From Psychrobacillus sp. NEAU-3TGS (lineage in GTDB: Bacteria > Bacillota > Bacilli > Bacillales_A > Planococcaceae), in contig NZ_JAPNOZ010000010.1 of NCBI RefSeq assembly GCF_029955155.1, positions 277,561-341,560 of the forward strand: a stretch of DNA of 64,000 nucleotides. The letters are read 5' to 3'. This document shows positions 49,476-57,719 of this stretch, in pieces (within the stretch, counting starts at the first letter, position 1; every line of letters starts with the position of its first letter). Under the pieces are notes generated by a model. That model did no database searches, was not told where the DNA came from, and saw only the letters and a list, made by a program, of their open reading frames with translations. Made by a program: the position numbers and the translations under genes.

Positions 49476-50222
49476 ATGGACCATATGGATGAGCGAATCA
49501 AAAAAGAAATACTCAAACACACCGAGGATTCGATAGATCAGTTAAAAGACGAAATTTGGAGCCATTTAGATCAAGAGCTTTTTCAAGAAAAAAGCAGAAA
49601 GAGGATAAAAATGAGAAAGAAATCCAAAGTTATTCCATTCATTATTACTGCTGCAGCTGCGGTAATGATCTTATTTACCACACAAACAGACACTGGAATG
49701 GCCTTCATTAAACAAATAAAAGACATATTCGTACCAGAAAAAGAAATTATACAAAGCATTGAAGGTACTGAAGAGCCAACAGATGTGGTTCTCCAAGAAG
49801 GTAAAGATGCAGAATATGTGATTTACATTGACGAAGAACGCTATAAACTTATAAAAGGCGAGGACTCTGATATTATTACAACTAAAGAGCCTTTAGAAGA
49901 AAGATATCCAGAAGTTTCGATGACAATTGAACAATTTAAAAATATTACTCCTGAAGATATTGTGGCTTCAAAAGAAACAGAACTTGCTTCAGAGTATTCA
50001 AAAGTGACGGCAACGGAATCTGTAAGCGATCCGGTAGAAGGCTTTAAACTGCACGCGATTGATGGAGGTACCGAGTGGGATAGCCCTGTTACAAATGTAT
50101 ATGTAATAGACAATAAAAACGGTGGAAGTTTTGTTATCACCGAAAAATACTTCCTAGAAGCTGCAGAAGGTCATGGAGCAAGATTCTACGCGATGTTGCA
50201 GGAATTTAAAATTGTAGAATAG
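49476..50222 (+). CDS. probable membrane anti-sigma factor
   Basis: 248 residues: a cytoplasmic N-terminus (about 1-50), one transmembrane helix (VIPFIITAAAAVMILFTT, about 51-68) and an outer domain of about 180 residues rich in charged residues (VVLQEGKDAEYVIYIDEERY). No ZAS zinc motif is seen. It directly follows the sigma gene, which is the usual place for the cognate anti-sigma. The outer domain resembles DUF4367-type sensors in its layout. Confidence 0.7.
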   Translation: MDHMDERIKKEILKHTEDSIDQLKDEIWSHLDQELFQEKSRKRIKMRKKSKVIPFIITAAAAVMILFTTQTDTGMAFIKQIKDIFVPEKEIIQSIEGTEEPTDVVLQEGKDAEYVIYIDEERYKLIKGEDSDIITTKEPLEERYPEVSMTIEQFKNITPEDIVASKETELASEYSKVTATESVSDPVEGFKLHAIDGGTEWDSPVTNVYVIDNKNGGSFVITEKYFLEAAEGHGARFYAMLQEFKIVE

Positions 50223-50230
50223 GTTATATA

Positions 50231-50256
50231 GTTTCATACTTATCCCACTTGGGTAT
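50231..50256 (+). promoter_or_regulatory. sigma-B type promoter of csbD
   Basis: GTTTCA, a 14-bp spacer and GGGTAT fit the general-stress consensus GTTTAA-N12-15-GGGTAT. It is 37 bp before the csbD start; CsbD proteins are sigma-B targets in Bacillus. Confidence 0.75.
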
Positions 50257-50292
50257 ATATCTTATAGAACCATAATTTGAGGAGGAATACAC

Positions 50293-50481
50293 ATGAGTGG
50301 ATTATCAGACAAATTAAAGGGTACTGTAAACAAAGTAAAAGGTGAAACTAAAGATCAAATTGGTAAAGCAACCGATGACGTGAAGCTACAAGCTGAAGGT
50401 AAGCTTGATAAAGTAAAAGGTGAAGCCCAACATGAATTTGGGGAATTTAAAGAACGATTGGATAGTAAAGATAATAGATAA
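50293..50481 (+). CDS. csbD: CsbD-family general stress protein
   Basis: 62 residues of the hydrophilic CsbD family: LSDKLKGTVNKVKGETKDQI, then ADDV-like ATDDVKLQAEGKLDKVKGEAQ with the repeated KxKGE motif. The family is linked to general stress but its function is unknown. Ribosome site GAGGAGGA, own promoter and terminator. Confidence 0.9.
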   Translation: MSGLSDKLKGTVNKVKGETKDQIGKATDDVKLQAEGKLDKVKGEAQHEFGEFKERLDSKDNR

Positions 50482-50488
50482 TTACGAG

Positions 50489-50516
50489 CCCCCTACTAAA
50501 CTGTAGGGGGTTTATT
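50489..50516 (+). terminator. terminator of csbD
   Basis: CCCCCTAC pairs with GTAGGGGG and is followed by TTTATT. The converging phosphoesterase stop (50515) touches it. Confidence 0.8.
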
Positions 50517-51312
50517 ATGTAGCTTTTAATGTAACTACGACAATTTCTGGTGTATTAAACACCCTCACCGGAAAAACACTATTTCCTAGTCCCCTACTGA
50601 CAATCATTTTCGTATCCTGCTCCTCATAAACACCTGCAGTATACTTCGGAAATAACCCTTGGCCCGGTGCAGCTAACCCACCTAGACCAGGTATACGAAA
50701 TTGCCCTCCATGAGCATGCCCTGAAAATACAAGATCAACTCCACTATCCACATAATCCTCAAACGTTTCTGGACGGTGCGACAGCACTAGCGTGTAGTTA
50801 TCCATTTTATCGAACTTGTTCAATGACTCCCCAACTGATACTCCATTCAATGGATCTTCAATTCCTACAATGCGTAACTGCTCTCCATCTTTTTCTAATA
50901 TTGTTTCTTCATTTGATAATACGTTGACACCTAAATCAGCCAATGAAGCTTTAATATGATCTACATCATTTGTAGCAATTTCATGATTACCTGTCACATA
51001 ATAAATAGGTGCAAGCGAAATAATTTGCCTCACCAAATCTAAGCTGTTTTCCAAATCATAACGATTGCTATCTATCAAATCTCCTGTCAGGAAAATAAGA
51101 TCCGGGGATGCATTTCGCACTTTTTTGGCAAGTTTTTCTTGGTTTTCTCCAAATGTTGCATCATGTAAATCAGAAATTTGTACAATCTTTAAGCCATTAA
51201 ATGCTGTTGGAATTTTTTCTGATTCGATTGTAATTTTGGTTGTTTTAATCCCATAATTCCCTATATATAAAGCAATTGCTATTACAATTAATCCTACTAA
51301 CCATTTTTTCAT
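50515..51312 (-). CDS. membrane-anchored metallophosphoesterase (YkuE/YaeI-like)
   Basis: 265 residues. An N-terminal helix (WLVGLIVIAIALYIGNYG) anchors or exports the protein. The phosphoesterase motifs are IVQISDLHDATFG, LIFLTGDLIDS, YYVTGNHEIA, VLSHRPE and VFSGHAHGGQFRIPG. Relatives act on UDP-diacylglucosamine or wall-linked phosphate esters; the substrate here is open. Confidence 0.85.
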   Translation of the reverse strand: MKKWLVGLIVIAIALYIGNYGIKTTKITIESEKIPTAFNGLKIVQISDLHDATFGENQEKLAKKVRNASPDLIFLTGDLIDSNRYDLENSLDLVRQIISLAPIYYVTGNHEIATNDVDHIKASLADLGVNVLSNEETILEKDGEQLRIVGIEDPLNGVSVGESLNKFDKMDNYTLVLSHRPETFEDYVDSGVDLVFSGHAHGGQFRIPGLGGLAAPGQGLFPKYTAGVYEEQDTKMIVSRGLGNSVFPVRVFNTPEIVVVTLKAT

Positions 51313-51327
51313 TTATTTTCTCCTAAA

Positions 51328-51951
51328 TTATTCGGGACTAATAATTCCTACTCTATAACCAATATGTTTATTCTCGATTAATTCATTATATGCAAATAAA
51401 GCTGTATCACCTGTTGTCGTTCGAACCGCTCCAACTGGTAGTCTATCTCTTTCGATTATATAAGCATTGGTCACATCACCGCTCGGCAAATAAGTTGGAC
51501 AAACAATCGTCCAATCTAGCATGGAAGCACTTAACATATGGAATACCTGATGGTGTTCTTTTGCGGCAACTTTTGATCTCTGTTTGGATTCGGATGATTC
51601 ATATCGTAGTAGCTCCGGCTCAATCCTACTGGCCAATATTCCCGCTGTTCCAATCGTTATTATACGACGGATATTCCGACTTTTCATCGTTGCAATAATA
51701 TGTGTAATAGACTCTGTTAATACTGTCGTCTGGTCGGTCCCAAGGGCACTTATCACCGCATCTGCATATTCTAATGCTCGTTCTATATCCGCTCGGTTTC
51801 TTGCGTCCCCTTGTAGGACGGTCAACCTATCATGAGGTTGCACCTTCTCCAAATCTCTTACTAGCACTGTTACTTCTATGTTTTTTTTCAATAGTAATAA
51901 AAGAATGTTTCTTCCAACGCGTCCAGTAGCACCAAATAAAGCAATTTTCAT
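51328..51951 (-). CDS. NAD(P)-binding Rossmann protein (NmrA/atypical SDR)
   Basis: 207 residues. GATGRVGRNI at residues 8-17 is the dinucleotide-binding loop. LQGDARNRADIERAL and VISALGTDQTT follow the atypical SDR pattern, and WTIVCPTYLP comes near the C-terminus. It is probably a small flavin/NAD(P) reductase-like or regulatory protein. Ribosome site AGGAGTG. Confidence 0.8.
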   Translation of the reverse strand: MKIALFGATGRVGRNILLLLLKKNIEVTVLVRDLEKVQPHDRLTVLQGDARNRADIERALEYADAVISALGTDQTTVLTESITHIIATMKSRNIRRIITIGTAGILASRIEPELLRYESSESKQRSKVAAKEHHQVFHMLSASMLDWTIVCPTYLPSGDVTNAYIIERDRLPVGAVRTTTGDTALFAYNELIENKHIGYRVGIISPE

Positions 51952-52060
51952 TTCTGCTCACTCCTCTCATGTAATTATAACAAAAAGAAAAAAGTATCTC
52001 TGTATAGAACTACAAAGATACTTTTTCATGTCGAATTATATTATTTCCTGGGAAATATAC

Positions 52061-52312
52061 TTATAATGAACTCGTAGAGATAATTAATGCAAAAATAGCA
52101 CCATAAAAAATTATAATAAGTACAATACTAATAGCCATCCAAATAAGTGATGCCCGAGCATAGTTGCGACGTTTGTCAGGACTTCCAAATCCCCAGATAA
52201 AGAGCATGACGATGTTAACGATTGGTATAATCATAATAAGCATCGTAATTAGCCACTCGCCTACTGACATATCACCAACCGGCTTCTGTTGAATATTTTC
52301 ATACTGTTCCAA
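52061..52312 (-). CDS. small two-helix membrane protein
   Basis: 83 residues from TTG 52312, 7 nt after AAGGAGGA. An in-frame ATG at 52351 has no ribosome site. Helices are WLITMLIMIIPIVNIVMLFIWG and ASLIWMAISIVLIIIFYGAI, separated by GSPDKRRNYAR. It resembles small DUF-type integral proteins found widely in Firmicutes. Function unknown. Confidence 0.65.
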   Translation of the reverse strand: MEQYENIQQKPVGDMSVGEWLITMLIMIIPIVNIVMLFIWGFGSPDKRRNYARASLIWMAISIVLIIIFYGAIFALIISTSSL

Positions 52313-52402
52313 AATTAGTCCTCCTTTACCTTTAATGTGTGACACTTCCATTTTACTCGAAAAAGGAAGAGAAAAGACGAATTTTGGAAAATTTTTTCTC
52401 CA

Positions 52403-53106
52403 TTATTTAATTTTCATCAAACTCATTGGTGTCACAATTCCAATCAGTTTGTTATTTGGCTTGCCATCTTCCGTGATTAGCAGTGCTTCTAAACGGCGCC
52501 CCCTCGTTACTGCTTCCTTGAAAATTTCCAATGCTTCATAAACAGATTCCTGCTTAGCGACGAATTGATGATTTTCTCTGTCATTTTCATGTGCAAGAAT
52601 TTCTCCTAGAGTCGTTCGTGATCTAGAAAACTCTTTAGACTCCACCACGCTAGCCATCCACATGGTAATTCCAACTGGTGTGATTAGCCCTTTAAACTGC
52701 GTACCATCATATACCGGAAATTGGTTATACTTTTTATCTTTAATTACTTTTAACGCATAACTCAATGAATCCGTTTGTTGAAACATCGTTACATTCGTTC
52801 GAAACATGCTTCCAACTGTAATGGGAGTCCTCAAAGCCGTTTCTATTTCTTCCATTTTGAGAACGACATCTTCATGTGGCTCTGCAATCGCAAATTCCAT
52901 GGAGGTGCGATTATGAATGATTGCATTCCGAAGATCACCGTATTCTCGCAAATCTGCTTCATATTTTCTTATTACTGCATTCTTTTTTTTGCATAATCGA
53001 TTAGTCGAAAAAATGCCATATGCTCCTGTGTTCCGATAACATCTTTCATTAGTTGGTCTATTCGATTATATGCTGTAACAAATCGATCAGAATTGTGAGT
53101 TGGCAT
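52403..53106 (-). pseudogene. CBS-domain protein, frameshifted at an A/T homopolymer
   Basis: A good start (GAGGTG, 6 nt, ATG at 53106) begins MPTHNSDRFVTAYNRIDQLM and runs to LIDYAK, then hits a stop after the A8 run (T8 at 52983-52990 on the plus strand). With one more A the frame goes on into KNAVIRKYEADLREYGDLRNA and then two CBS domains (MFRTNVTMFQQTDSLSYALK; ESVYEALEIFKEA). The joined protein would be about 234 residues. So it is either a real one-base loss or a sequence error. CBS pairs usually sense adenine nucleotides. Confidence 0.8.
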
Positions 53107-53129
53107 TTTTTTCACCTCAAACTAGTTTT

Positions 53130-53912
53130 TTAAATTTTTGTCTTAGAAATATTTCTTTTAGCGAAATAAACTGCCCCGAATATCAATAAAACAACTAATA
53201 ATAAAGTAATGATTAAACTCCATGTAAACGGTGTTTTATCTACGCTTCCACTTAATACATATCCCGCATACATAGGTATTTTCCAAGGAGAAATTGTCCA
53301 GTACGCTCCAAGCAAAGCATCAATAAACTGAAAAAATAAAACAAGTGCAAGAGATACAACGGAAGCAATTGCAGTAGAAAATGCCGCACTTGAGAACAAA
53401 ACAACGCTAACAACAAATAAAAGCCAAACAATATACGTTCCAAGAAAACCTACAAACGCACCTGCATCCACCGGGCCAAATAGAACATTTGTATAATATA
53501 AATTTGCTAGCAAACCAAGTATGACACTACCAATTACTAGTATGCACATCATACTAAACTTACTATACACATAGCTTGCATACGAAATCGGGCGAACATA
53601 TAAAAATGTGGCATTTCCGTTCTTCCGTTCTCTTGAAATAATGCCTGCAAATCCAAGCGTGATTACAAGCATCCCGATAAACTGGTACTGACTGACCGTA
53701 GCCATGACGATTTGCTCAGGAGTGAACTCAGGAAATGGAAAAACAGTTCCTTCAGGCATATTTCCTACTGCGTTCAGTATTTGTGGTAAATAATAATTGG
53801 TTAAAGGCTCCGTAATACCAAACAACAAAAACACAAGGGGAATCCAAAGAATTTTAAAATTACGTAAATTTTCTCGCCACTCTTTTTGAAATAATACTGA
53901 AAAATTATTCAT
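53130..53912 (-). CDS. ABC-2 type permease, YxlG-like
   Basis: 260 residues with six helices. It begins VLFQKEWRENLRNFKILWIP and has the loop SRERKNGNATFLYVRPISYASYVYSK of ABC-2 exporters. It overlaps the ATPase gene by 8 bases. The order (PLDc_N-type protein, ATPase, permease) matches yxlE-yxlF-yxlG of the B. subtilis sigY operon. Confidence 0.82.
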   Translation of the reverse strand: MNNFSVLFQKEWRENLRNFKILWIPLVFLLFGITEPLTNYYLPQILNAVGNMPEGTVFPFPEFTPEQIVMATVSQYQFIGMLVITLGFAGIISRERKNGNATFLYVRPISYASYVYSKFSMMCILVIGSVILGLLANLYYTNVLFGPVDAGAFVGFLGTYIVWLLFVVSVVLFSSAAFSTAIASVVSLALVLFFQFIDALLGAYWTISPWKIPMYAGYVLSGSVDKTPFTWSLIITLLLVVLLIFGAVYFAKRNISKTKI

Positions 53913-54810
53913 CCTTATTCACCACCTGTAAAAAAATTTCTTCCAAACTAGCTGTCGCTCGCTCTACTTTTAATAAACTTAACTGACTATCCGCAAGTAC
54001 ACGCAGTACTTCGTTCATCACTGGTTTTTCCTCTTCTAAATGGATAAAAGCAATGGAATCTTCCTGTCTAGCTGGCCAAGGAGAAATTTCTACAAACTTT
54101 GCTGCTTCCTCAGTAGAAATGAAGTAAATCTTGTACATCGGATTTGCATATTTTTCTCGCACCTGCTGCATAGATCCCTGCTCCACTAATTTTCCTTTTC
54201 GTAAAAATACTAATTGATCGGTCATTTCTTCTGCGTCATTTAAAATATGAGTCGAATATAAAATGGTCGTTGTTTCTTGTAATTCTTTTAGTAAATTCAT
54301 TATTTCTCTTCTACCAATTGGATCTAATGCAGATACCGGTTCATCTAATAGTAATAATGCTGGTTTATGAACGATCGCTTGAGCAAGACCTAGCCGTTGT
54401 TTCATACCTCCAGAAAATGTACCTGTTTTTTTGTTTTTTACATCTGAAAGACCTACAAACTCAAGTGTTTTTACCGCCTCCTGTTTTGCTATTTTGTGAT
54501 CAACCCCACTTAACTTCGCTGCCATTTCTGTGAATTCAAGTGCCGTTAACCAAGAATAAAACTTCGGATACTGTGGCAAGAATCCGATTACTTTTCGAAT
54601 ATCTTCTGTTACTTCTCCATCAAATACAATGGTTCCATTCGTTTGTTTTAATAATCCTGCAAGCATAGATAAAGTTGTTGTTTTCCCTGCTCCATTTGGT
54701 CCAATCAGTGCGGTCGATGTGTTTTTCAGTAACGAAAACGTTAGATCGTCCACCGCTTTTTCTTTTCCATACTGTTTTGTTAAGCCTTGCATATGCAATA
54801 ATGTTTTCAT
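53905..54810 (-). CDS. ABC transporter ATP-binding protein, YxlF-like
   Basis: 301 residues. Walker A is IGPNGAGKTTTLSML (about 37-51), the signature TFSGGMKQRLGLAQA, Walker B LLLLDEPVSALDPIGRRE, and the switch is STHILNDAEEM. A C-terminal extension of about 90 residues after the ATPase domain is usual in this exporter group. It overlaps its neighbours on both sides, so the three proteins are made together. Confidence 0.88.
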   Translation of the reverse strand: MKTLLHMQGLTKQYGKEKAVDDLTFSLLKNTSTALIGPNGAGKTTTLSMLAGLLKQTNGTIVFDGEVTEDIRKVIGFLPQYPKFYSWLTALEFTEMAAKLSGVDHKIAKQEAVKTLEFVGLSDVKNKKTGTFSGGMKQRLGLAQAIVHKPALLLLDEPVSALDPIGRREIMNLLKELQETTTILYSTHILNDAEEMTDQLVFLRKGKLVEQGSMQQVREKYANPMYKIYFISTEEAAKFVEISPWPARQEDSIAFIHLEEEKPVMNEVLRVLADSQLSLLKVERATASLEEIFLQVVNKDE

Positions 54811-55004
54811 TCATTTCGTCTCCCTACAATGAAATAGATAATTGGTCCAATTAAATTTCCTAAAACAATGATCAGCGCCCACAACCATTTTGGCCCATTC
54901 GTGTTACTTACCCGGGTTAAGTCGATAATGGCAACAAGCATTAGTATTAATTGAATAATTATGAACGGCAATATAAGCATCCACGGAATTGATTCGAGAT
55001 CCAT
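54807..55004 (-). CDS. PLDc_N-domain small membrane protein, YxlE-like
   Basis: 65 residues, two helices (LILPFIIIQLILMLVAIIDL; WLWALIIVLGNLIGPIIYFI) with the W-x-W...GxxxGPxxY pattern of the PLDc_N domain (as in YxlE). In the B. subtilis operon YxlE acts as a negative regulator of SigY; here no sigY lies next to it. Ribosome site AAAGGGGGG. Confidence 0.8.
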   Translation of the reverse strand: MDLESIPWMLILPFIIIQLILMLVAIIDLTRVSNTNGPKWLWALIIVLGNLIGPIIYFIVGRRNE

Positions 55005-55207
55005 TTTAATTCCCCCCTTTATTTCACTTCTTGTATTCTACTACATATAGAACAAAAAAGTTTCAAAAATTTTTACTTTTTCTAAAATACCCAAACAAAG
55101 TTGATTTCCACATGCTTAAAGACTAACAGGACATTCTTCATTTCCTCTATCATAGGCGCTTCTGCTTTTGTTCTGTTATAATATTTCATTGGGAAGGTGG
55201 ATGAACA

Positions 55208-55780
55208 ATGAACATTTCTATTCGAAACGCACGTAAAGAAGATGCTCCGGAAGCTGTTCCGCTAATTATGGAAGCTATTGGAGACATTGCTATGCAACTT
55301 ACGGGGGAGACAGAGGAAGCAAAAGTTATTCAAGAATTTGAGCATTTGTTTACTCGTACAGATAATCGACATTCTTATTTATATACGTATGTTGCAGAAA
55401 TGGAAGGATCAGTTGCTGGCGTGCTCGTGTTTTATTCAGCTGAGCAGGCTACTACTCTCGATGCAAATTTGGAAGAATATCTTTCTAATAAAAAGGGAGC
55501 TGCAGTTAAAATAGACCCCGAAACATTACCTGGGGAATGGTATGTAGATACGGTTGTAGTGAACCCTACTTATCGCGGTCAAGGTATTGGTACAAAGCTT
55601 TTAAATCATGCCGAGCAATTAGTAAAAAGCTTTGGTGGCGGCAAACTATCTTTAAATGTAGAAACAGAAAAATATGCCGCGATTAGCTTGTATAATCGAC
55701 TGAGTTTTGATAATGTATGTCCTTGGACAATTATCGGTGAACCTTTTTATCATATGGTAAAAACAGTAAGACCCGATTAA
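55208..55780 (+). CDS. GNAT-family N-acetyltransferase
   Basis: 190 residues. The acetyl-CoA loop is VNPTYRGQGIGTKLLNHAEQ (about 115-134), preceded by WYVDTVVV and followed by LNVETEKYAAISLYNRLSF, the classic GNAT layout. A TG-T-TATAAT promoter element lies at about 55174-55182. It is followed 12 bp later by an EamA exporter gene, so the acetylated compound may be related to that transporter. Substrate unknown. Confidence 0.82.
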   Translation: MNISIRNARKEDAPEAVPLIMEAIGDIAMQLTGETEEAKVIQEFEHLFTRTDNRHSYLYTYVAEMEGSVAGVLVFYSAEQATTLDANLEEYLSNKKGAAVKIDPETLPGEWYVDTVVVNPTYRGQGIGTKLLNHAEQLVKSFGGGKLSLNVETEKYAAISLYNRLSFDNVCPWTIIGEPFYHMVKTVRPD

Positions 55781-55792
55781 AGGAGAAATTTT

Positions 55793-56695
55793 ATGAAATC
55801 ATGGATTTACCCACTGATGGTCGTTTTTGCGGCCAGCTCATATGGGACTTTGTCAACAATGGTGAAACTTGCAATTGGAGATGGCTATACAGCCTCTGAA
55901 GCCGTTGCGAGTCAATATATTGTAGGTTTTCTTTTAGCTTTAATTATTTATCTTGTAACACAACGAAAGCTGCCACGTTTATATGGTGGAGGTAAAATTA
56001 TATTATTAGCAGGTATCTTTACAGGTTTGACAGGTATCGTTTATGGACAAGCGCTAATTTACTTGCCTGCTTCCCTGGCGGTTGTAATGCTATTTCAATT
56101 TACATGGATTGGCACGTTAATCGATTGTATTATAAGAAGAAGATTGCCGACGAGACCAGAAGTAATTTCGCTTATTATTTTATTTATCGGAACGATTTTA
56201 GCTGCTGGTGTTCTTGATGTCGATTTAAGTGGCATTGACTGGAGAGGTTGGGTGTACGGATTTGCAGCTGCAGTTTCGTTCTCTTTAAATATGAACGTCA
56301 ACACGAAGCAAGTAGAAGGGATGAACACAACGACTCGTCTATTATTTGTTTCGTTTATCGCAGCTGTGATGATTGCTATTTTCCAAAGCCCTGAAATTAT
56401 GTGGAACGGGAAATTATTTACCGAATCCCTACTATTTTACGGACTAGCTCTTGGACTACTCGGCATTATCGTTCCCATTTACTTATTCGTAATTGCTGTT
56501 CCAAAAGTCGGAGGAGCAGTATCCTCTATATTAAGTGCGATGGAGTTACCAGTAGCGGTCATTGTTTCAGTACTTGTTTTAAGCGAAGCATTGTCATGGC
56601 TACAAGTGCTAGGAATTATCGTCATTTTAGTTGGTATGTCTATTCCGACACTTGCTACCACGTTAAAAAACAAAAAACGGCAAACTGCTTCATAA
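55793..56695 (+). CDS. EamA/DMT-family transporter
   Basis: 300 residues with ten helices in two EamA repeats (about 5-140 and 150-290). Typical features are SSYGTLSTMVKLAIGDGYT at the start and the helix ALSWLQVLGIIVILVGMSI at the end. Such proteins export amino acids or other metabolites. Ribosome site AAAGGAG; cotranscribed with the acetyltransferase. Confidence 0.85.
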   Translation: MKSWIYPLMVVFAASSYGTLSTMVKLAIGDGYTASEAVASQYIVGFLLALIIYLVTQRKLPRLYGGGKIILLAGIFTGLTGIVYGQALIYLPASLAVVMLFQFTWIGTLIDCIIRRRLPTRPEVISLIILFIGTILAAGVLDVDLSGIDWRGWVYGFAAAVSFSLNMNVNTKQVEGMNTTTRLLFVSFIAAVMIAIFQSPEIMWNGKLFTESLLFYGLALGLLGIIVPIYLFVIAVPKVGGAVSSILSAMELPVAVIVSVLVLSEALSWLQVLGIIVILVGMSIPTLATTLKNKKRQTAS

Positions 56696-56704
56696 GTTAC
56701 GATT

Positions 56705-56742
56705 AAAAGAGTCTAATTCATACTAGAATTTAGACTCTTTTT
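56705..56742. terminator. bidirectional terminator
   Basis: AAAAGAGTCTAA and TTTAGACTCTTTTT pair around a short loop, between the EamA gene (+) and the kinase gene (-). Confidence 0.8.
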
Positions 56743-56752
56743 GTTTAACTTA

Positions 56753-57652
56753 TTACACATAGTTAGAAAAATCACTAATACCTGCATACGGTGTCTTGTT
56801 TCTAATCTTTTCTTCCAAATCTAGCAAAGTATAGCTTTGCCATTCCTCTAAATTGTTCTTGTCCCATTTCTGCGTAAATAGTTGGTATAAAAAGATCTCT
56901 CTCAGTTTCAGGAATATAGGAATTTGAGTTACAACGTCCTTATGAAGCAAATTTTCTGCTTGATAACCTCTAAAAAAATGGTTCATATATGTCTTGGAAA
57001 AAGCTTTTGCCTTTCCGTTGAAAGAGCTATGCTGCCAATATGCATGATAGAAGGCAACCGCTATATCTTGTGCATACCAATTGAATGCACAGTCATCAAA
57101 GTCAATCGTCGTAACAATACCATCCTTTGTCATAATTAAATTTCCTTGATGAAAATCATTATGAATCAGACCAAATACATTTTCCGTACTATCAAACTCG
57201 CGTAAGCTTTGCATCAACTCGTCGTAACCATTTCTTAACCAAGAGGATAAATTTTCTCTTATACAAAACACATCCGTATTTTCAACTGTCCAAACAGGAC
57301 GATGCATTTCTTCTACTTTAAATCTTTTTGACAGAACATGCATCCTTCCTAAAGACTTTCCCCATTGTTCAAATACTTTTTCATTCCAATGGAATCCATT
57401 TGTCACATCGATCCTATCGCCCTTAACAAATTCAAAATATGTCCTTATCCGACCGTTTTCCTCTTCTAAATTTATATCTGGCTTGGGAACGACAACTCCA
57501 TGTTCGGAAAGGAAATTCATCCATTCAATTTCCTGTAAAATCATTTCCTTCGTTTTTCTTTCATTGGATATCCTTACTACTTTTTCTTCTTCCTCTAGAT
57601 AAAAAATATCGTTATGAAACCCTCCATCTAGCCGGACCCACTTTTCTCTCAT
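56753..57652 (-). CDS. APH-family phosphotransferase (HTK/choline-kinase-like)
   Basis: 299 residues. The catalytic loop is GLIHNDFHQGNLIM (about 163-176) and the metal-binding DFG-like motif is TTIDFDDCAFNWYAQD (about 184-199). The N-lobe has VRISNERKTKEMILQEIEWM. It resembles the aminoglycoside phosphotransferase and homoserine kinase type II fold; the natural substrate is not clear and resistance should not be assumed. Confidence 0.8.
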   Translation of the reverse strand: MREKWVRLDGGFHNDIFYLEEEEKVVRISNERKTKEMILQEIEWMNFLSEHGVVVPKPDINLEEENGRIRTYFEFVKGDRIDVTNGFHWNEKVFEQWGKSLGRMHVLSKRFKVEEMHRPVWTVENTDVFCIRENLSSWLRNGYDELMQSLREFDSTENVFGLIHNDFHQGNLIMTKDGIVTTIDFDDCAFNWYAQDIAVAFYHAYWQHSSFNGKAKAFSKTYMNHFFRGYQAENLLHKDVVTQIPIFLKLREIFLYQLFTQKWDKNNLEEWQSYTLLDLEEKIRNKTPYAGISDFSNYV

Positions 57653-57666
57653 TCCATTTCCCCCTA

Positions 57667-57704
57667 TAACAAAAACGCTGAAATCCTATAAGTTCAGCGT
57701 TTTT
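57667..57704. terminator. terminator between kinase and lipoprotein genes
   Basis: AAAAACGCTGAA and TTCAGCGTTTTT are exact arms. It lies after the lipoprotein gene (minus strand) and upstream of the kinase gene. Confidence 0.8.
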
Positions 57705-57719
57705 GATTGAAATCATCAT

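Noticed and set aside
56753..57652. Aminoglycoside resistance gene
   Set aside because: The APH fold motif is shared by many house-keeping kinases; nothing shows aminoglycoside specificity.
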